A stretch of DNA of 41,477 nucleotides from Bacteroidales bacterium (GTDB taxonomy: Bacteria; Bacteroidota; Bacteroidia; Bacteroidales; UBA7960): positions 1 to 41,477 of the forward strand of contig PWJC01000160.1 of NCBI GenBank assembly GCA_003560165.1. Direction: 5' to 3'. Shown in pieces: positions 19,302-28,424 of the stretch; position 1 is the stretch's first letter, and each line of letters begins with the position of its first letter. The position numbers were made by a program, and so were the translations under genes. The notes beneath the pieces were generated by a model. That model worked only from the letters and a program-made list of their open reading frames with translations. It ran no database searches and was not told the DNA's origin.

Positions 19302-20891
19302 ATGACCGAGCTGATCTACGAGGGGTATTTTGCGCTGTTTCTGATCATCACCGGGGGGATCATGCTGGGCAACATAAGGTTCAGGGGGTTCTCACTCGAT
19401 CTGTCTGCGGTTGTCTTTGTGGCCCTGATCATGGGCCATTATGGCATCATGGTACCAGAGGCCTTCCAGACCATTGGCCTGGTGTTTTTTATTTTTACCG
19501 TAGGCATACAGGCGGGCCCCGGTTTTTTTGAGGCATTCAAGAAAACGGGGCGGCAGTTTCTCAGCATCAGCTTCTTTCTGGTGGCCCTGGCAGCCATGCT
19601 GAGTTTTACCCTCAGCCGGGCCTTTGGGCTGGATCCTTTTCTGGGCGTGGGCATTTTTAACGGCGCCCTTACCAGCACCTCGGGTCTTGCGGCTGCCATC
19701 GACATCTCGGGTTCCACCCTGCCTTCGATCGGCTACGGAGTGGTGTATCCCGCAGGCGCCATCATGGCCATTTTGACCATTCACTTGCTGCCCCTGCTTC
19801 TGGGCGTAAACATGAAGCAACAGGCAGCGGACTACCTGAAGCAGGCGCACGAAGAACATCCGGAGGTGAGCGAACGCAACTTTGTGGTGGAGAACAAGAA
19901 CATCGACGGCAAAACCCTGAAAGAGCTGGGGGTAGGCAGCATGACCCGTGCCGTGGTCAGCCGCATTAAGCACGGCGACACGGTGTATACCCCGGGAAAG
20001 GATGCCCGTTTACATCTGGGCGACATTGTGAAATGCGCCGGCACCCGCGATGCCCTGGACAAGGTGGAGCTGATGATCGGTCCGCCAACCGATGCAAGGG
20101 TGCCACAACCTGCAGGCTATAAGGTACATTGGGTACTGGTCACCAACAAGGATGTGGTCAACACAAGCCTGAACTCCTTAAACCTTACGGCCTACTACAA
20201 TGCCACCATCACCCGCATCCGCCGCAGCGGCATCGACATATCCCCCCGCGGCAATTCGCAGCTGCGCTTTGGCGACAAGGTCATGGTAGCCTGCGATGAG
20301 GAAAACATGAAGCAGGTGATGAAGCTTTTGGGTAACAACGAAAAACGCCTGAGCGAGACCAATTTTTTGCCCATCAGCCTGGGGATCATCATCGGGGTAT
20401 TGCTCGGGGCCATCACCTTCCCGTTTTTCGGCCTCTTCGAATTCTCCCTGGGCATTACCGGCGGAGTGCTGACAGCCGCTTTGGTCCTCAGCAAGATCGG
20501 CAAGACCGGACCAGTGATCTGGTCGATGTCGGGTGGGGCGAACAACCTGCTGCGCAAACTCGGGCTGCTGATGTTTCTGGCCACGGTGGGCACCCATGCA
20601 GGCGCCCATATTGCCGACGCCCTGGCCGAATACGGCTGGACCCTGCTTTGGGTCGGAATGATGATCACCGTGATCCCCATGGTATTGACCACCCTGATCG
20701 GGCATTATGCATTGAAGATCAATTTTGCGACCTTGCTGGGGGTGGTGGCCGGGAGCATGACCAGCACCCCGGGGCTTGCCGCGGCGGATTCAAAAACCGA
20801 ATCCGATGCCGCCTCGGTGGGCTATGCCACCGTTTACCCCCTGGCGCTGGTCTTGATGATCGTGTTCTCTCAAATCCTCAGTGTGGTCTGA
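19302..20891 (+). CDS. AAE-type (YidE/YbjL, aspartate:alanine exchanger) transporter with duplicated membrane domains and TrkA-C/RCK regions
   Basis: FFIFTVGIQAGPGFFEAFKKTG...NGALTSTSGLAAAIDIS...GYGVVYPAGAI and LMFLATVGTHAGAHI...GSMTSTPGLAAADSKTESDAASVGYATVYPLALV; ORF track start 19272. Confidence 0.85.
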   Translation: MTELIYEGYFALFLIITGGIMLGNIRFRGFSLDLSAVVFVALIMGHYGIMVPEAFQTIGLVFFIFTVGIQAGPGFFEAFKKTGRQFLSISFFLVALAAMLSFTLSRAFGLDPFLGVGIFNGALTSTSGLAAAIDISGSTLPSIGYGVVYPAGAIMAILTIHLLPLLLGVNMKQQAADYLKQAHEEHPEVSERNFVVENKNIDGKTLKELGVGSMTRAVVSRIKHGDTVYTPGKDARLHLGDIVKCAGTRDALDKVELMIGPPTDARVPQPAGYKVHWVLVTNKDVVNTSLNSLNLTAYYNATITRIRRSGIDISPRGNSQLRFGDKVMVACDEENMKQVMKLLGNNEKRLSETNFLPISLGIIIGVLLGAITFPFFGLFEFSLGITGGVLTAALVLSKIGKTGPVIWSMSGGANNLLRKLGLLMFLATVGTHAGAHIADALAEYGWTLLWVGMMITVIPMVLTTLIGHYALKINFATLLGVVAGSMTSTPGLAAADSKTESDAASVGYATVYPLALVLMIVFSQILSVV

Positions 20892-20898
20892 ATGCACG

Positions 20899-22170
20899 CT
20901 AATCCAGGCGAAAGCGTATGGGCATGTTGAAGCGGACGCTTACCGGCTCGTCGCGGCGAATTGCCGGCTCCCAGTCGGGCATGAGGTTGACCACCCTGAT
21001 GGCTTCCTCATCAATTTCGGGGCTCACACCCCTCAGCACCTCCGCATCGGTAATCCGGCCGTCGTACCTTACCACAAAGGCGACAAAAACAGTTCCCTGC
21101 AGGCCCTCCTGCATGGCCTCAAGGGGATATCTGAGGTGTTCACTCATAAACTGCTGCCGGGCCGTTTCTCCTCCCGGAAATACAGGAAATTCATCGGCTA
21201 CGGTATAGATCACATCATAGGTGTAATCGACCTCGGCCTGCATCGCATCGGGCCCCGTTTCGCCCTTGGGCTGTTCGCTGCACGATTGCACGAAAAAGGC
21301 AACGGCAAACAGCGGGACAATGGTCAGCATACTGATCATCGTTCTCGCAAGAGAAGCTTTTTTGGTTGTGTTCATCATCATAAAACGTTTTTTTAAGGGT
21401 GGATAATTAAGGGTGGTTGTTATGGGGATATGCATCCCATGAGCCGATACTTCGAGCAATAGTTTCTGGTATGAGCGCTTATCGGAATGCCGGTCGATAA
21501 CCGCCCGGTCGGCCTCGAATTCATGCTGCATCTTCAACTCCCGCCTGAACAGCCATACTGCCGGATGGAACCAAAAGACAACCGTCATGAACTCAACCAA
21601 CAGCAAGTCGAGCGAATGCCATTGTGTAATGTGTGCCCGCTCATGTTCAATGATCTCTTTCAGCCCCGGATGTTCAAGCATATCGATGGGCAGGAATACG
21701 AAGTGAAAGAAGGAGAAGGGCGCAAGCTGCCCCCTGACGGGCAACACGGTGACCCCCATCAGAAACGTCCTCCTGCTGTAGCGGATCCTGGCCAGCAGAT
21801 AGATCAAACTGCCCGCCACCCTGAAAAACAGCAGTGCGGTCACGAGCAATACGGCGTTGAGCAGCAATTGCCTTGCGCTCAGGGCTTCCAGGATACCTTT
21901 TCCCGCCTGCTCAAGGTTCGCATGAGCCCCGCTGCTCGCCTGCACCACCACCTCGGGCAGCCACAATACCTGTGGTGCCGCGGCGCTGCGAAGCCCGGGG
22001 CCGGCCCACATCCCGATGCCGCTGAGCAGGCAGGACAAAAGCAAGGCGAACACTATGAAGAACCTGCTTTGGGCCGGATTCGCCTGCGGCCTGACCAGGA
22101 AATGATACACCAGGGCGGAAAAGCCCAGGTAGAGTGAAGTCCAGAAGAAATACATTCCAATAGGTTCCAT
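20899..22170 (-). CDS. BlaR1/MecR1-type M56 metallopeptidase with C-terminal TonB domain
   Basis: M56 HExxH (EIIEHERAHITQWHSLDLLLVEFMTVVFWFHPAVWLFRRELKMQHEFEADRAVI) and TonB_C (YPLEAMQEGLQGTVFVAFVVRYDGRITDAEVLRGVSPEIDEEAIRVVNLMPDWEPA). Confidence 0.88.
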   Translation of the reverse strand: MEPIGMYFFWTSLYLGFSALVYHFLVRPQANPAQSRFFIVFALLLSCLLSGIGMWAGPGLRSAAAPQVLWLPEVVVQASSGAHANLEQAGKGILEALSARQLLLNAVLLVTALLFFRVAGSLIYLLARIRYSRRTFLMGVTVLPVRGQLAPFSFFHFVFLPIDMLEHPGLKEIIEHERAHITQWHSLDLLLVEFMTVVFWFHPAVWLFRRELKMQHEFEADRAVIDRHSDKRSYQKLLLEVSAHGMHIPITTTLNYPPLKKRFMMMNTTKKASLARTMISMLTIVPLFAVAFFVQSCSEQPKGETGPDAMQAEVDYTYDVIYTVADEFPVFPGGETARQQFMSEHLRYPLEAMQEGLQGTVFVAFVVRYDGRITDAEVLRGVSPEIDEEAIRVVNLMPDWEPAIRRDEPVSVRFNMPIRFRLD

Positions 22171-22189
22171 GTCCTGATTTATTTATTGT

Positions 22190-22567
22190 TTAGGATTCCT
22201 GTTTGTTGTCGATCTCCTCATCGATGATGCGTTTGAGCTCTTCGAGCTCAGACACCGTCATCCCGCGCTCGCTGGAAAAAAAGGACACCATCTGCCGCAG
22301 CGAATTGCCGAAATATTTGTGCATCACCCCCTTCATCATGGCCCGCGTGTATGCTGACTTTTCCACCAGGGGATAATACTCGTGGGCCTTGCCGAAGGCC
22401 CTGTGGCCAACAAACCCCTTTTCTTCCAGTATGCGCACAATGGTCGAAACTGTGGTATAGGCAGGTTTGGGCTCGGGGAAATGTTCGAGGATGTCCCTGA
22501 CGAACCCCGATTCGATGTCCCAGAGGATCTGCATCACCTGCTCTTCAGCTTTTGTAAGTTCCTTCAT
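22190..22567 (-). CDS. BlaI/MecI/CopY family transcriptional repressor
   Basis: LTKAEEQVMQILWDIESGFVRDILEHFPEPKPAYTTVSTIVRILEEKGFVGHRAFGKAHEYYPLV. Confidence 0.92.
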   Translation of the reverse strand: MKELTKAEEQVMQILWDIESGFVRDILEHFPEPKPAYTTVSTIVRILEEKGFVGHRAFGKAHEYYPLVEKSAYTRAMMKGVMHKYFGNSLRQMVSFFSSERGMTVSELEELKRIIDEEIDNKQES

Positions 22568-22610
22568 CTTGATTAGGCTTTATTTGGTCAACGTTCATGT
22601 GTTCCCTGCC

Positions 22611-24104
22611 TCAGTCCAGCAACAGATCAATGGCTTCAAGTGTCAGGGGTTTCATGGGCGTCAGGTAATATCCCCTGTGGACAATAAAGCCGTTGTTATC
22701 CGCAAGCATGTAATAAGGGTGCCCGCCTATCTGCAACTCCCTGTACAGGCTTTGTGTCTGTTCGGGGGTACAATATATGTGCCCGGCTTCCAGGCCGGCC
22801 TCTTCAACAAGGGTGGCCCATTGTTCCTCCTGAGTGCCCATGCAGATGAATACAAACGCAATGTCCCGGTCATGATAGTTCCTGATCATTTCCTGCGCAC
22901 TTGGGAACAGGGCAATGCAAGGGCCGCACCAGGTGGTCCAGAAGTCCATGTAGATCACCTTCCCCTCATGGGCATTGAATATGGAATCAAGCAGTTGATG
23001 CGCCAGGGTGCCTTCCATTCCCTGCATCAATTCCCGGTGGCTGAGGTGCGGATTGCTTAAATGATCGCGCACATCCCGGTAGTGTTCCAACAAGGGTATA
23101 CGGATCCGGTCTTCGGCAATAAGACGGTCAAACAACCCGGGGTCTTGTTCATAGAAGCCGGTCCGGTTCTGCGAAAAATCCCTGTAATAAACATAAGCCG
23201 TAAGCATTTGCCTGAACAGGTCACTGCCGGCACTGTCTTCAATGCGTTCAATCATCGAGCGGTTAAACTCATCGGGCCGCACATCACCGATTTCAGGCAG
23301 TGTGACCGATAATCCAGATAAAAAGGTGTTCATCAGGCCAAAAACACCGCTATGCAACTGATCATTCCTGAACAAAGACTCCATATCCGTGAATATCCCC
23401 CGGTGGGTTTCGGGCAAACCCAGCTTCATTTCACCCGGCATTCCGCCGGAAGAAAGCCGGCGGAATATCGCTGCATAATACCGGATATCCATATGGTCGG
23501 AAATCCATTGCCGCACCTCAGGACCCGGCTCCCTCAGTTCGCTGAACTCAGCATATTTTTCCTGAATGCGCATGTAAACGCTGTCACAGAACCGGAGATA
23601 CTCCTCAAGCCCCATATTCATGTCCGCCCGGTGATAATAGTCCAACAGGTAATAACTGTTCACATATGCATGATAATCCCTGTTCTGCCGGTCAAAGTCT
23701 CCCGTAAAGACAATCTCGGACAAGCGTTTGAAATCAAGCTCAATATGGATGCTGTCTCCCGGCCTTGCCAATACATTCCTGACAATTGGGGAAACACTTA
23801 TATCCTGTGTGTGATGCAAGTCAAACTCAATATGGAAACTTCCATCGGGTGCAATGGAGTCAGCATACACTTTATGGCTCCCCCTGAAGTCTTTAACCTG
23901 GACGCTCATGGTGGCGTAATCAGGATACACATCCATATTGGCCACCCTGCCGGAGATCACGGTCCTGGTCGTTTCGGGATAGCCGCCACCGCTTTCGGAG
24001 CAAGCCACACACATGAGCAACACCAAGGCCGGCAGGCAGCCCAAAAAGCCTTTTCGGGAAAAATAAAGGTTGACTGCATCATCGCCCGGCACTTGCATCA
24101 ACAT
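22611..24104 (-). CDS. TlpA-like thioredoxin-fold lipoprotein
   Basis: Lipobox-like LMCVACSES; C-terminal VIYMDFWTTWCGPCIALFPSAQEMIRNYHDRDIAFVFICM. Confidence 0.85.
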   Translation of the reverse strand: MLMQVPGDDAVNLYFSRKGFLGCLPALVLLMCVACSESGGGYPETTRTVISGRVANMDVYPDYATMSVQVKDFRGSHKVYADSIAPDGSFHIEFDLHHTQDISVSPIVRNVLARPGDSIHIELDFKRLSEIVFTGDFDRQNRDYHAYVNSYYLLDYYHRADMNMGLEEYLRFCDSVYMRIQEKYAEFSELREPGPEVRQWISDHMDIRYYAAIFRRLSSGGMPGEMKLGLPETHRGIFTDMESLFRNDQLHSGVFGLMNTFLSGLSVTLPEIGDVRPDEFNRSMIERIEDSAGSDLFRQMLTAYVYYRDFSQNRTGFYEQDPGLFDRLIAEDRIRIPLLEHYRDVRDHLSNPHLSHRELMQGMEGTLAHQLLDSIFNAHEGKVIYMDFWTTWCGPCIALFPSAQEMIRNYHDRDIAFVFICMGTQEEQWATLVEEAGLEAGHIYCTPEQTQSLYRELQIGGHPYYMLADNNGFIVHRGYYLTPMKPLTLEAIDLLLD

Positions 24105-24144
24105 GGTTTTTCGGATTGGAACAAAACTGTGAAGGCAAACTTAT

Positions 24145-24180
24145 AACTAATTTTTTAGTTATTCAACTATTTTGTTAGTT
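24145..24180. promoter_or_regulatory. Two tandem dyads (AACTAATTTTTTAGTT and AACTATTTTGTTAGTT), candidate operator
   Basis: Copies at 24145-24160 and 24165-24180, centres 20 bp apart, 41 bp upstream of the TlpA-BlaI-BlaR1 operon start. Confidence 0.55.
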
Positions 24181-24274
24181 TTTAAGAAAAAAATGATCAA
24201 ATATCCTGCCACATCGTCGAATGAGCGCCGTTTTTTTTCCTTTGTCCTGGAAATTCCGGGCAAAAAAAACCATG

Positions 24275-24282
24275 TATATTTG
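24275..24282 (+). promoter_or_regulatory. Candidate -7 element TATATTTG upstream of the PPOX-family gene
   Basis: Exact TAnnTTTG match 22 nt before ATG 24304; no convincing -33 element. Confidence 0.35.
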
Positions 24283-24303
24283 AACCTTTAAACCAGGCGC
24301 AGC

Positions 24304-24768
24304 ATGGCAACCAACATGATCAGCAACCCGGCCAAGATCCGGGCCATTATCGACAAATGCGAAGTATGTTATGTGGGGATGACCGGCATGGACGGCGGGC
24401 CCTATGTACTGCCCTTCAATTTCGGCTACGAAGACGGAAGCATTTACCTGCACATGGGCCCGCAGGGGAAAAAACTCGGGATCCTTCGAAACAACCCCGA
24501 GGTATGCGTGGCCTTCAGCACCGACCATCAGTTATTCCACCGCAACGAAGAGGTTGCCTGCAGCTATGGCATGAAATACCGAAGCGTGCTCGCCCATGGC
24601 AAGGCATCCTTTGTGGACGACTACGACGAAAAAGTCCGCATCATGAACGTGACGATGAAAAAATACACGGGCAGGGATTTTCCCTACAACGCTCCCGCCA
24701 TCCACAATGTGGTGGTGGTGCATATAAGGGTGCACCGGATCGAAGGGAAACTGTCGGGGTATTTCTAG
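24304..24768 (+). CDS. Pyridoxamine 5'-phosphate oxidase family (FMN-binding split barrel) protein
   Basis: CEVCYVGMTGMDGGPYVLPFNFGYEDGSIYLHMGPQGKKLGILRNNPEVCVAFSTDH. Confidence 0.85.
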   Translation: MATNMISNPAKIRAIIDKCEVCYVGMTGMDGGPYVLPFNFGYEDGSIYLHMGPQGKKLGILRNNPEVCVAFSTDHQLFHRNEEVACSYGMKYRSVLAHGKASFVDDYDEKVRIMNVTMKKYTGRDFPYNAPAIHNVVVVHIRVHRIEGKLSGYF

Positions 24769-25367
24769 GAAGGGCCAGGATGCAGCGAGGCGCCGCAGCG
24801 GTCAGGGTAAACCCGCAACATCAACCAGGCATGGAGGCGGTACACAACCCAGGCCCAAAAAAGGCCCAGCATGGCCCCCGCCAGCACATCGGCCGGATAA
24901 TGCACCCCCAGGTAAATGCGGCTGTAGCTCTTCAATACCGCCCAAAAGACCATCAGGGGGAGGATCCAGGCAAACCTGTCCCTGAGCGACCAGATCATGA
25001 AGGCGGCCAGGGCAAATGAATTGCTTGCATGGCCCGACACAAAGCCAAACCGCCCTCCCCTTCTGTCCCTGACCAGATGCACCAGGTCGGCGATCTCCGG
25101 TTCATGACCCGGCCGTAACCGGGCGAAATAGTCCTTGACCAGGTTGGCCGACTGGTCGCTGAGGGTGATCAGCAAGCCTGTGAAAAGAAAGATCCACAAT
25201 CCGCGCAGCCGGTATTTCATCCACACCAACACCCCCAGAAAGGCATAGAAAGGGACCCAGTTATAGCGGTAACTGATCTGGTACATGGGCTCGTCGAGCC
25301 AGGGGGCGTTCAGTCCGTTGAGGAACAGAAACAACTGAGTATCCAGCTCATTTAATACGTCGATCAT
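24765..25367 (-). CDS. PAP2-family membrane phosphatase
   Basis: KDYFARLRPGHEP, FGFVSGHASNSFALAAF, YSRIYLGVHYPADVLAGAMLG (three PAP2 motifs). Confidence 0.9.
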   Translation of the reverse strand: MIDVLNELDTQLFLFLNGLNAPWLDEPMYQISYRYNWVPFYAFLGVLVWMKYRLRGLWIFLFTGLLITLSDQSANLVKDYFARLRPGHEPEIADLVHLVRDRRGGRFGFVSGHASNSFALAAFMIWSLRDRFAWILPLMVFWAVLKSYSRIYLGVHYPADVLAGAMLGLFWAWVVYRLHAWLMLRVYPDRCGASLHPGPS

Positions 25368-25427
25368 GATCTGTCACAGCATTACGGAAGATCCTTTGAT
25401 CCGTTCATAATCCAACCTTCCCGGCAA

Positions 25428-25500
25428 GACGAAGGCAGAGGACAGAAGGCAGAAAGCTGACAAGGTTGAAATGCCTGAAAAGTCGTTCCATCGTTCATTC
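25428..25500. repeat. Intergenic modular short-repeat patch, locus B
   Basis: gacgaaggcagaggacagaaggcagaaag ... gaaaagtcgttccatcgttcattc; shares a 12-mer with locus A and a 13-mer (reverse strand) with locus D; edge overlaps the obg stop codon. Confidence 0.65.
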
Positions 25501-26505
25501 ATCTTCGACCGGATTCATTAATTGCCAAAGCAGGTCTTTAAGCCGGCTTATCCCCTGGTTGGTATGCGACGAGATCATCACATGGTCCAGCCCGGGCAGA
25601 TCCGCCTTTAACCCTTCCTGTATTTCGGACAGGGCCTGCTCATCCAGCAGGTCGCATTTGCTGACGGCAAGCAGCCGCTGCTTGTCGAGCAGCTCCGGAT
25701 TGAAGAGACTGAGCTCCTGAAGCAACACCGAATATTCGGCGGCAAGATCGGCGCTGTCGGCAGGTATCAGAAACAGCAGCAGGGCATTGCGCTCAATGTG
25801 GCGAAGAAAGCGGTGCCCCAGGCCCTTTCCCCTGTGGGCTCCTTCGATAATTCCCGGAATATCGGCCATGACAAAGGAACGTCCGTCCCTGTATGGCACC
25901 ATGCCCAGATTGGGCACCAGGGTGGTAAAAGGATAATCGGCAATTTCGGGTTTGGCGGCACTCACTACCGACAATAGTGTCGATTTGCCGGCGTTGGGAA
26001 AGCCCACCAGGCCGACATCGGCCAGTATCTTCAACTCCAGGACAAACCATTTCTCTTTACCCGGCTCGCCGGGCTGGGCATAACGGGGGGTTTGCCGGGT
26101 GCTTGACTTAAAATGCACATTGCCAAGGCCACCACGCCCGCCCTCCAGCAAAACATCCTGCTGCTCGTGGGTGGTGATCTCGGCAACCACTTCCCCGCTT
26201 TCGGCGTCCTTTACTACCGTACCCAGGGGCACTTCGACCACCACGTCCTTTCCGGCAGCTCCGCTTCGCTGCTGCCTGCCCCCGGGTTCGCCGGGTTTGG
26301 CAATCAAATGACGGGTGTATTTGAGGTGAAGTAGGGTCCACAACTGGCTGTTGCCTCTGAGGATCACATGCCCCCCCCTTCCGCCGTCGCCTCCGTCGGG
26401 GCCTCCCTTCGGGACAAACTTCTCACGCCTCAGATGGGCAGAACCTGCTCCGCCCTTTCCGGAGCGGCAGTTGATCTTTACATAGTCAATGAAGTTGCCG
26501 TTCAT
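25495..26505 (-). CDS. obg: GTPase Obg/CgtA
   Basis: Glycine-rich Obg fold ([40 protein letters not shown]), G1 [45 protein letters not shown]. Confidence 0.97.
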   Translation of the reverse strand: MNGNFIDYVKINCRSGKGGAGSAHLRREKFVPKGGPDGGDGGRGGHVILRGNSQLWTLLHLKYTRHLIAKPGEPGGRQQRSGAAGKDVVVEVPLGTVVKDAESGEVVAEITTHEQQDVLLEGGRGGLGNVHFKSSTRQTPRYAQPGEPGKEKWFVLELKILADVGLVGFPNAGKSTLLSVVSAAKPEIADYPFTTLVPNLGMVPYRDGRSFVMADIPGIIEGAHRGKGLGHRFLRHIERNALLLFLIPADSADLAAEYSVLLQELSLFNPELLDKQRLLAVSKCDLLDEQALSEIQEGLKADLPGLDHVMISSHTNQGISRLKDLLWQLMNPVEDE

Positions 26506-27101
26506 GCAAGTGGAAGGATCTTGTTCTCTTTCTTGTAAGTATCGATAGCCAGGCTAATCCGCTTAAAAACATCGTCTACGGGAGCCATGCCATTAACGGC
26601 AACGATCTTTCCCTGCTCCTTGTAATAATGAATCAACGGCATGGTCTGCTGTTTGTAGACATTCAGCCGGCGGCGTATGATCTCGCTGCTGTCGTCGCTT
26701 CGACCCGAATCCTGGGCCCTGCCACGCAAACGTTCGAACAGCTCCTGTTCGTCCACCTCCACCGAAATGACGAGGTTGATGCTGAAGCCTTTCTTTTTCA
26801 GCATGCGGTCGAGCACTTCGGCCTGCACAATGGTACGGGGGAAGCCGTCGAAAATAAAGCCGGGCGAATCCAGATGCTCCATGGCCCGGCAGTACAATTC
26901 GCGCAGAACGATTTCATCGGGCACCAGCAAGCCCTTGTCGATGAATTTCTTCACCCTGTTCCCAAGGGGGGTGTCGTTCTCTATTTCCTCCCTCAACAGG
27001 TCGCCGGTAGAGAGGTGTATCAGCTTGTACTTCTGAACAATTTTCACTGACTGGGTGCCTTTACCCGAACCCGGGGGGCCAAAAATCACGAGGTTTAACA
27101 T
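26502..27101 (-). CDS. adk: Adenylate kinase
   Basis: [55 protein letters not shown]; 4-nt overlap with obg. Confidence 0.97.
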   Translation of the reverse strand: MLNLVIFGPPGSGKGTQSVKIVQKYKLIHLSTGDLLREEIENDTPLGNRVKKFIDKGLLVPDEIVLRELYCRAMEHLDSPGFIFDGFPRTIVQAEVLDRMLKKKGFSINLVISVEVDEQELFERLRGRAQDSGRSDDSSEIIRRRLNVYKQQTMPLIHYYKEQGKIVAVNGMAPVDDVFKRISLAIDTYKKENKILPLA

Positions 27102-27145
27102 AACGTGGTCATTAAACGGGAGAAAAACATCAGAGAGAGCCCTGA

Positions 27146-27682
27146 CTATCCGACAATCTTGTATATGTCCTTGTGGTTCCTTCCAAAACCATTGTAATCG
27201 AGCCCATAACCCACAATAAAATCGTTGGGGATCTCCATGCCGATGTAATCGGGGCGTACATTCTCCCTCAAGGCATCGGGTTTCAGCAGCAAAGTGGCCA
27301 CCCTAATGCTTTGCGGATTGCAGGTATTCAGGTCCCTGACCAGGTGAGACACCGTAATGCCACTGTCGACGATGTCTTCGAGGATGATCACGTCGCGTCC
27401 GCCAATGTCCTCAGTCAGGCCAATAACCGACTTCACCTCGCCCGTGGTGGTGGTACCGGCATAGGACGAAAGCTTGATGAAACTGATCTCACATTCTCCG
27501 CGGTAAACCTTGAACAGATCGGCGGCAAACATAAAGGAGCCATTCAGTACGCACAGGAACAAAGGCATGCTGTTGCGGTAATCGGCATAAATGCTGCCGG
27601 CCATTTCTGCAACCACCTCCTGAATTTTCTCGTAAGGAATGTTCTTTTCAAACTCCTTGTCCAGTATCCTGATTTTCTCCAT
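27146..27682 (-). CDS. hpt: Hypoxanthine phosphoribosyltransferase
   Basis: KLSSYAGTTTTGEVKSVIGLTEDIGGRDVIILEDIVDSGITVSHLV, DFIVGYGLDYNGFGRN; start set at MEKIRILDKEF (ORF track 27757). Confidence 0.93.
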   Translation of the reverse strand: MEKIRILDKEFEKNIPYEKIQEVVAEMAGSIYADYRNSMPLFLCVLNGSFMFAADLFKVYRGECEISFIKLSSYAGTTTTGEVKSVIGLTEDIGGRDVIILEDIVDSGITVSHLVRDLNTCNPQSIRVATLLLKPDALRENVRPDYIGMEIPNDFIVGYGLDYNGFGRNHKDIYKIVG

Positions 27683-27926
27683 GCCTGACTCGGTTTTTTC
27701 GGTCTGAGGGTCGTCCCTAAACTGCAAAATTAGCCAATGCCGGTTGCCCACCGGCAATATTCAGCGAAAATAATGAACAATTTGTGAATAAATAAAATTA
27801 TTTCGTGCTTTTTGCCGCCATCATCAGCATGCAGGAATCACAACCCAAGGTATTATTTGGGTATATTTTAATTATTTTTGACCTTTTTGTTGAATGGCCG
27901 CCCCGTAACAGCCGAAACAATTCCTT

Positions 27927-28418
27927 ATGAAGTGCATCGGACTGCTCTCCGACACCCATGGCTACCTGCACCCCGAAATCCCCCGCGTTTTTGCCCAATG
28001 CGACGAGATCTGGCATGCCGGCGATTTCGGAGACATTTCGGTGGCACACAGGCTCAGGGCCCTGAAACCCCTCAGGGGGGTCTTTGGTAATATCGACGGA
28101 AGGGAAATACGCTGGGAGTTCCCCGAAATGCTCCGCTTCGATTACGGGGGGCTGCAGGTAATAATGACCCATACCGGCGGGTATCCGGGCAATTACGCCC
28201 CCGGCATCGCAAACATGCTGAAAAACCATTCTCCCGCACTGTTCATCAGCGGGCATTCACACATCCTGAAGGTGATGTACGACAAAAAACTGGGGCTGCT
28301 ACACATCAATCCGGGCGCAGCGGGCCGATCGGGCTTCCACAAGACGATCACCATGATGCGGCTTTTCATCAGCGGACCGGTGATGAAAGACCTGGAGATC
28401 ATCGAATTTAAAAGATAG
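27927..28418 (+). CDS. YfcE-type metallophosphoesterase
   Basis: IGLLSDTHGYLHPEI...CDEIWHAGDFGD...GVFGNIDGREIR...ISGHSHILKVMYDKKLGLLHINPGAAGRSG. Confidence 0.9.
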   Translation: MKCIGLLSDTHGYLHPEIPRVFAQCDEIWHAGDFGDISVAHRLRALKPLRGVFGNIDGREIRWEFPEMLRFDYGGLQVIMTHTGGYPGNYAPGIANMLKNHSPALFISGHSHILKVMYDKKLGLLHINPGAAGRSGFHKTITMMRLFISGPVMKDLEIIEFKR

Positions 28419-28424
28419 GCCGTT

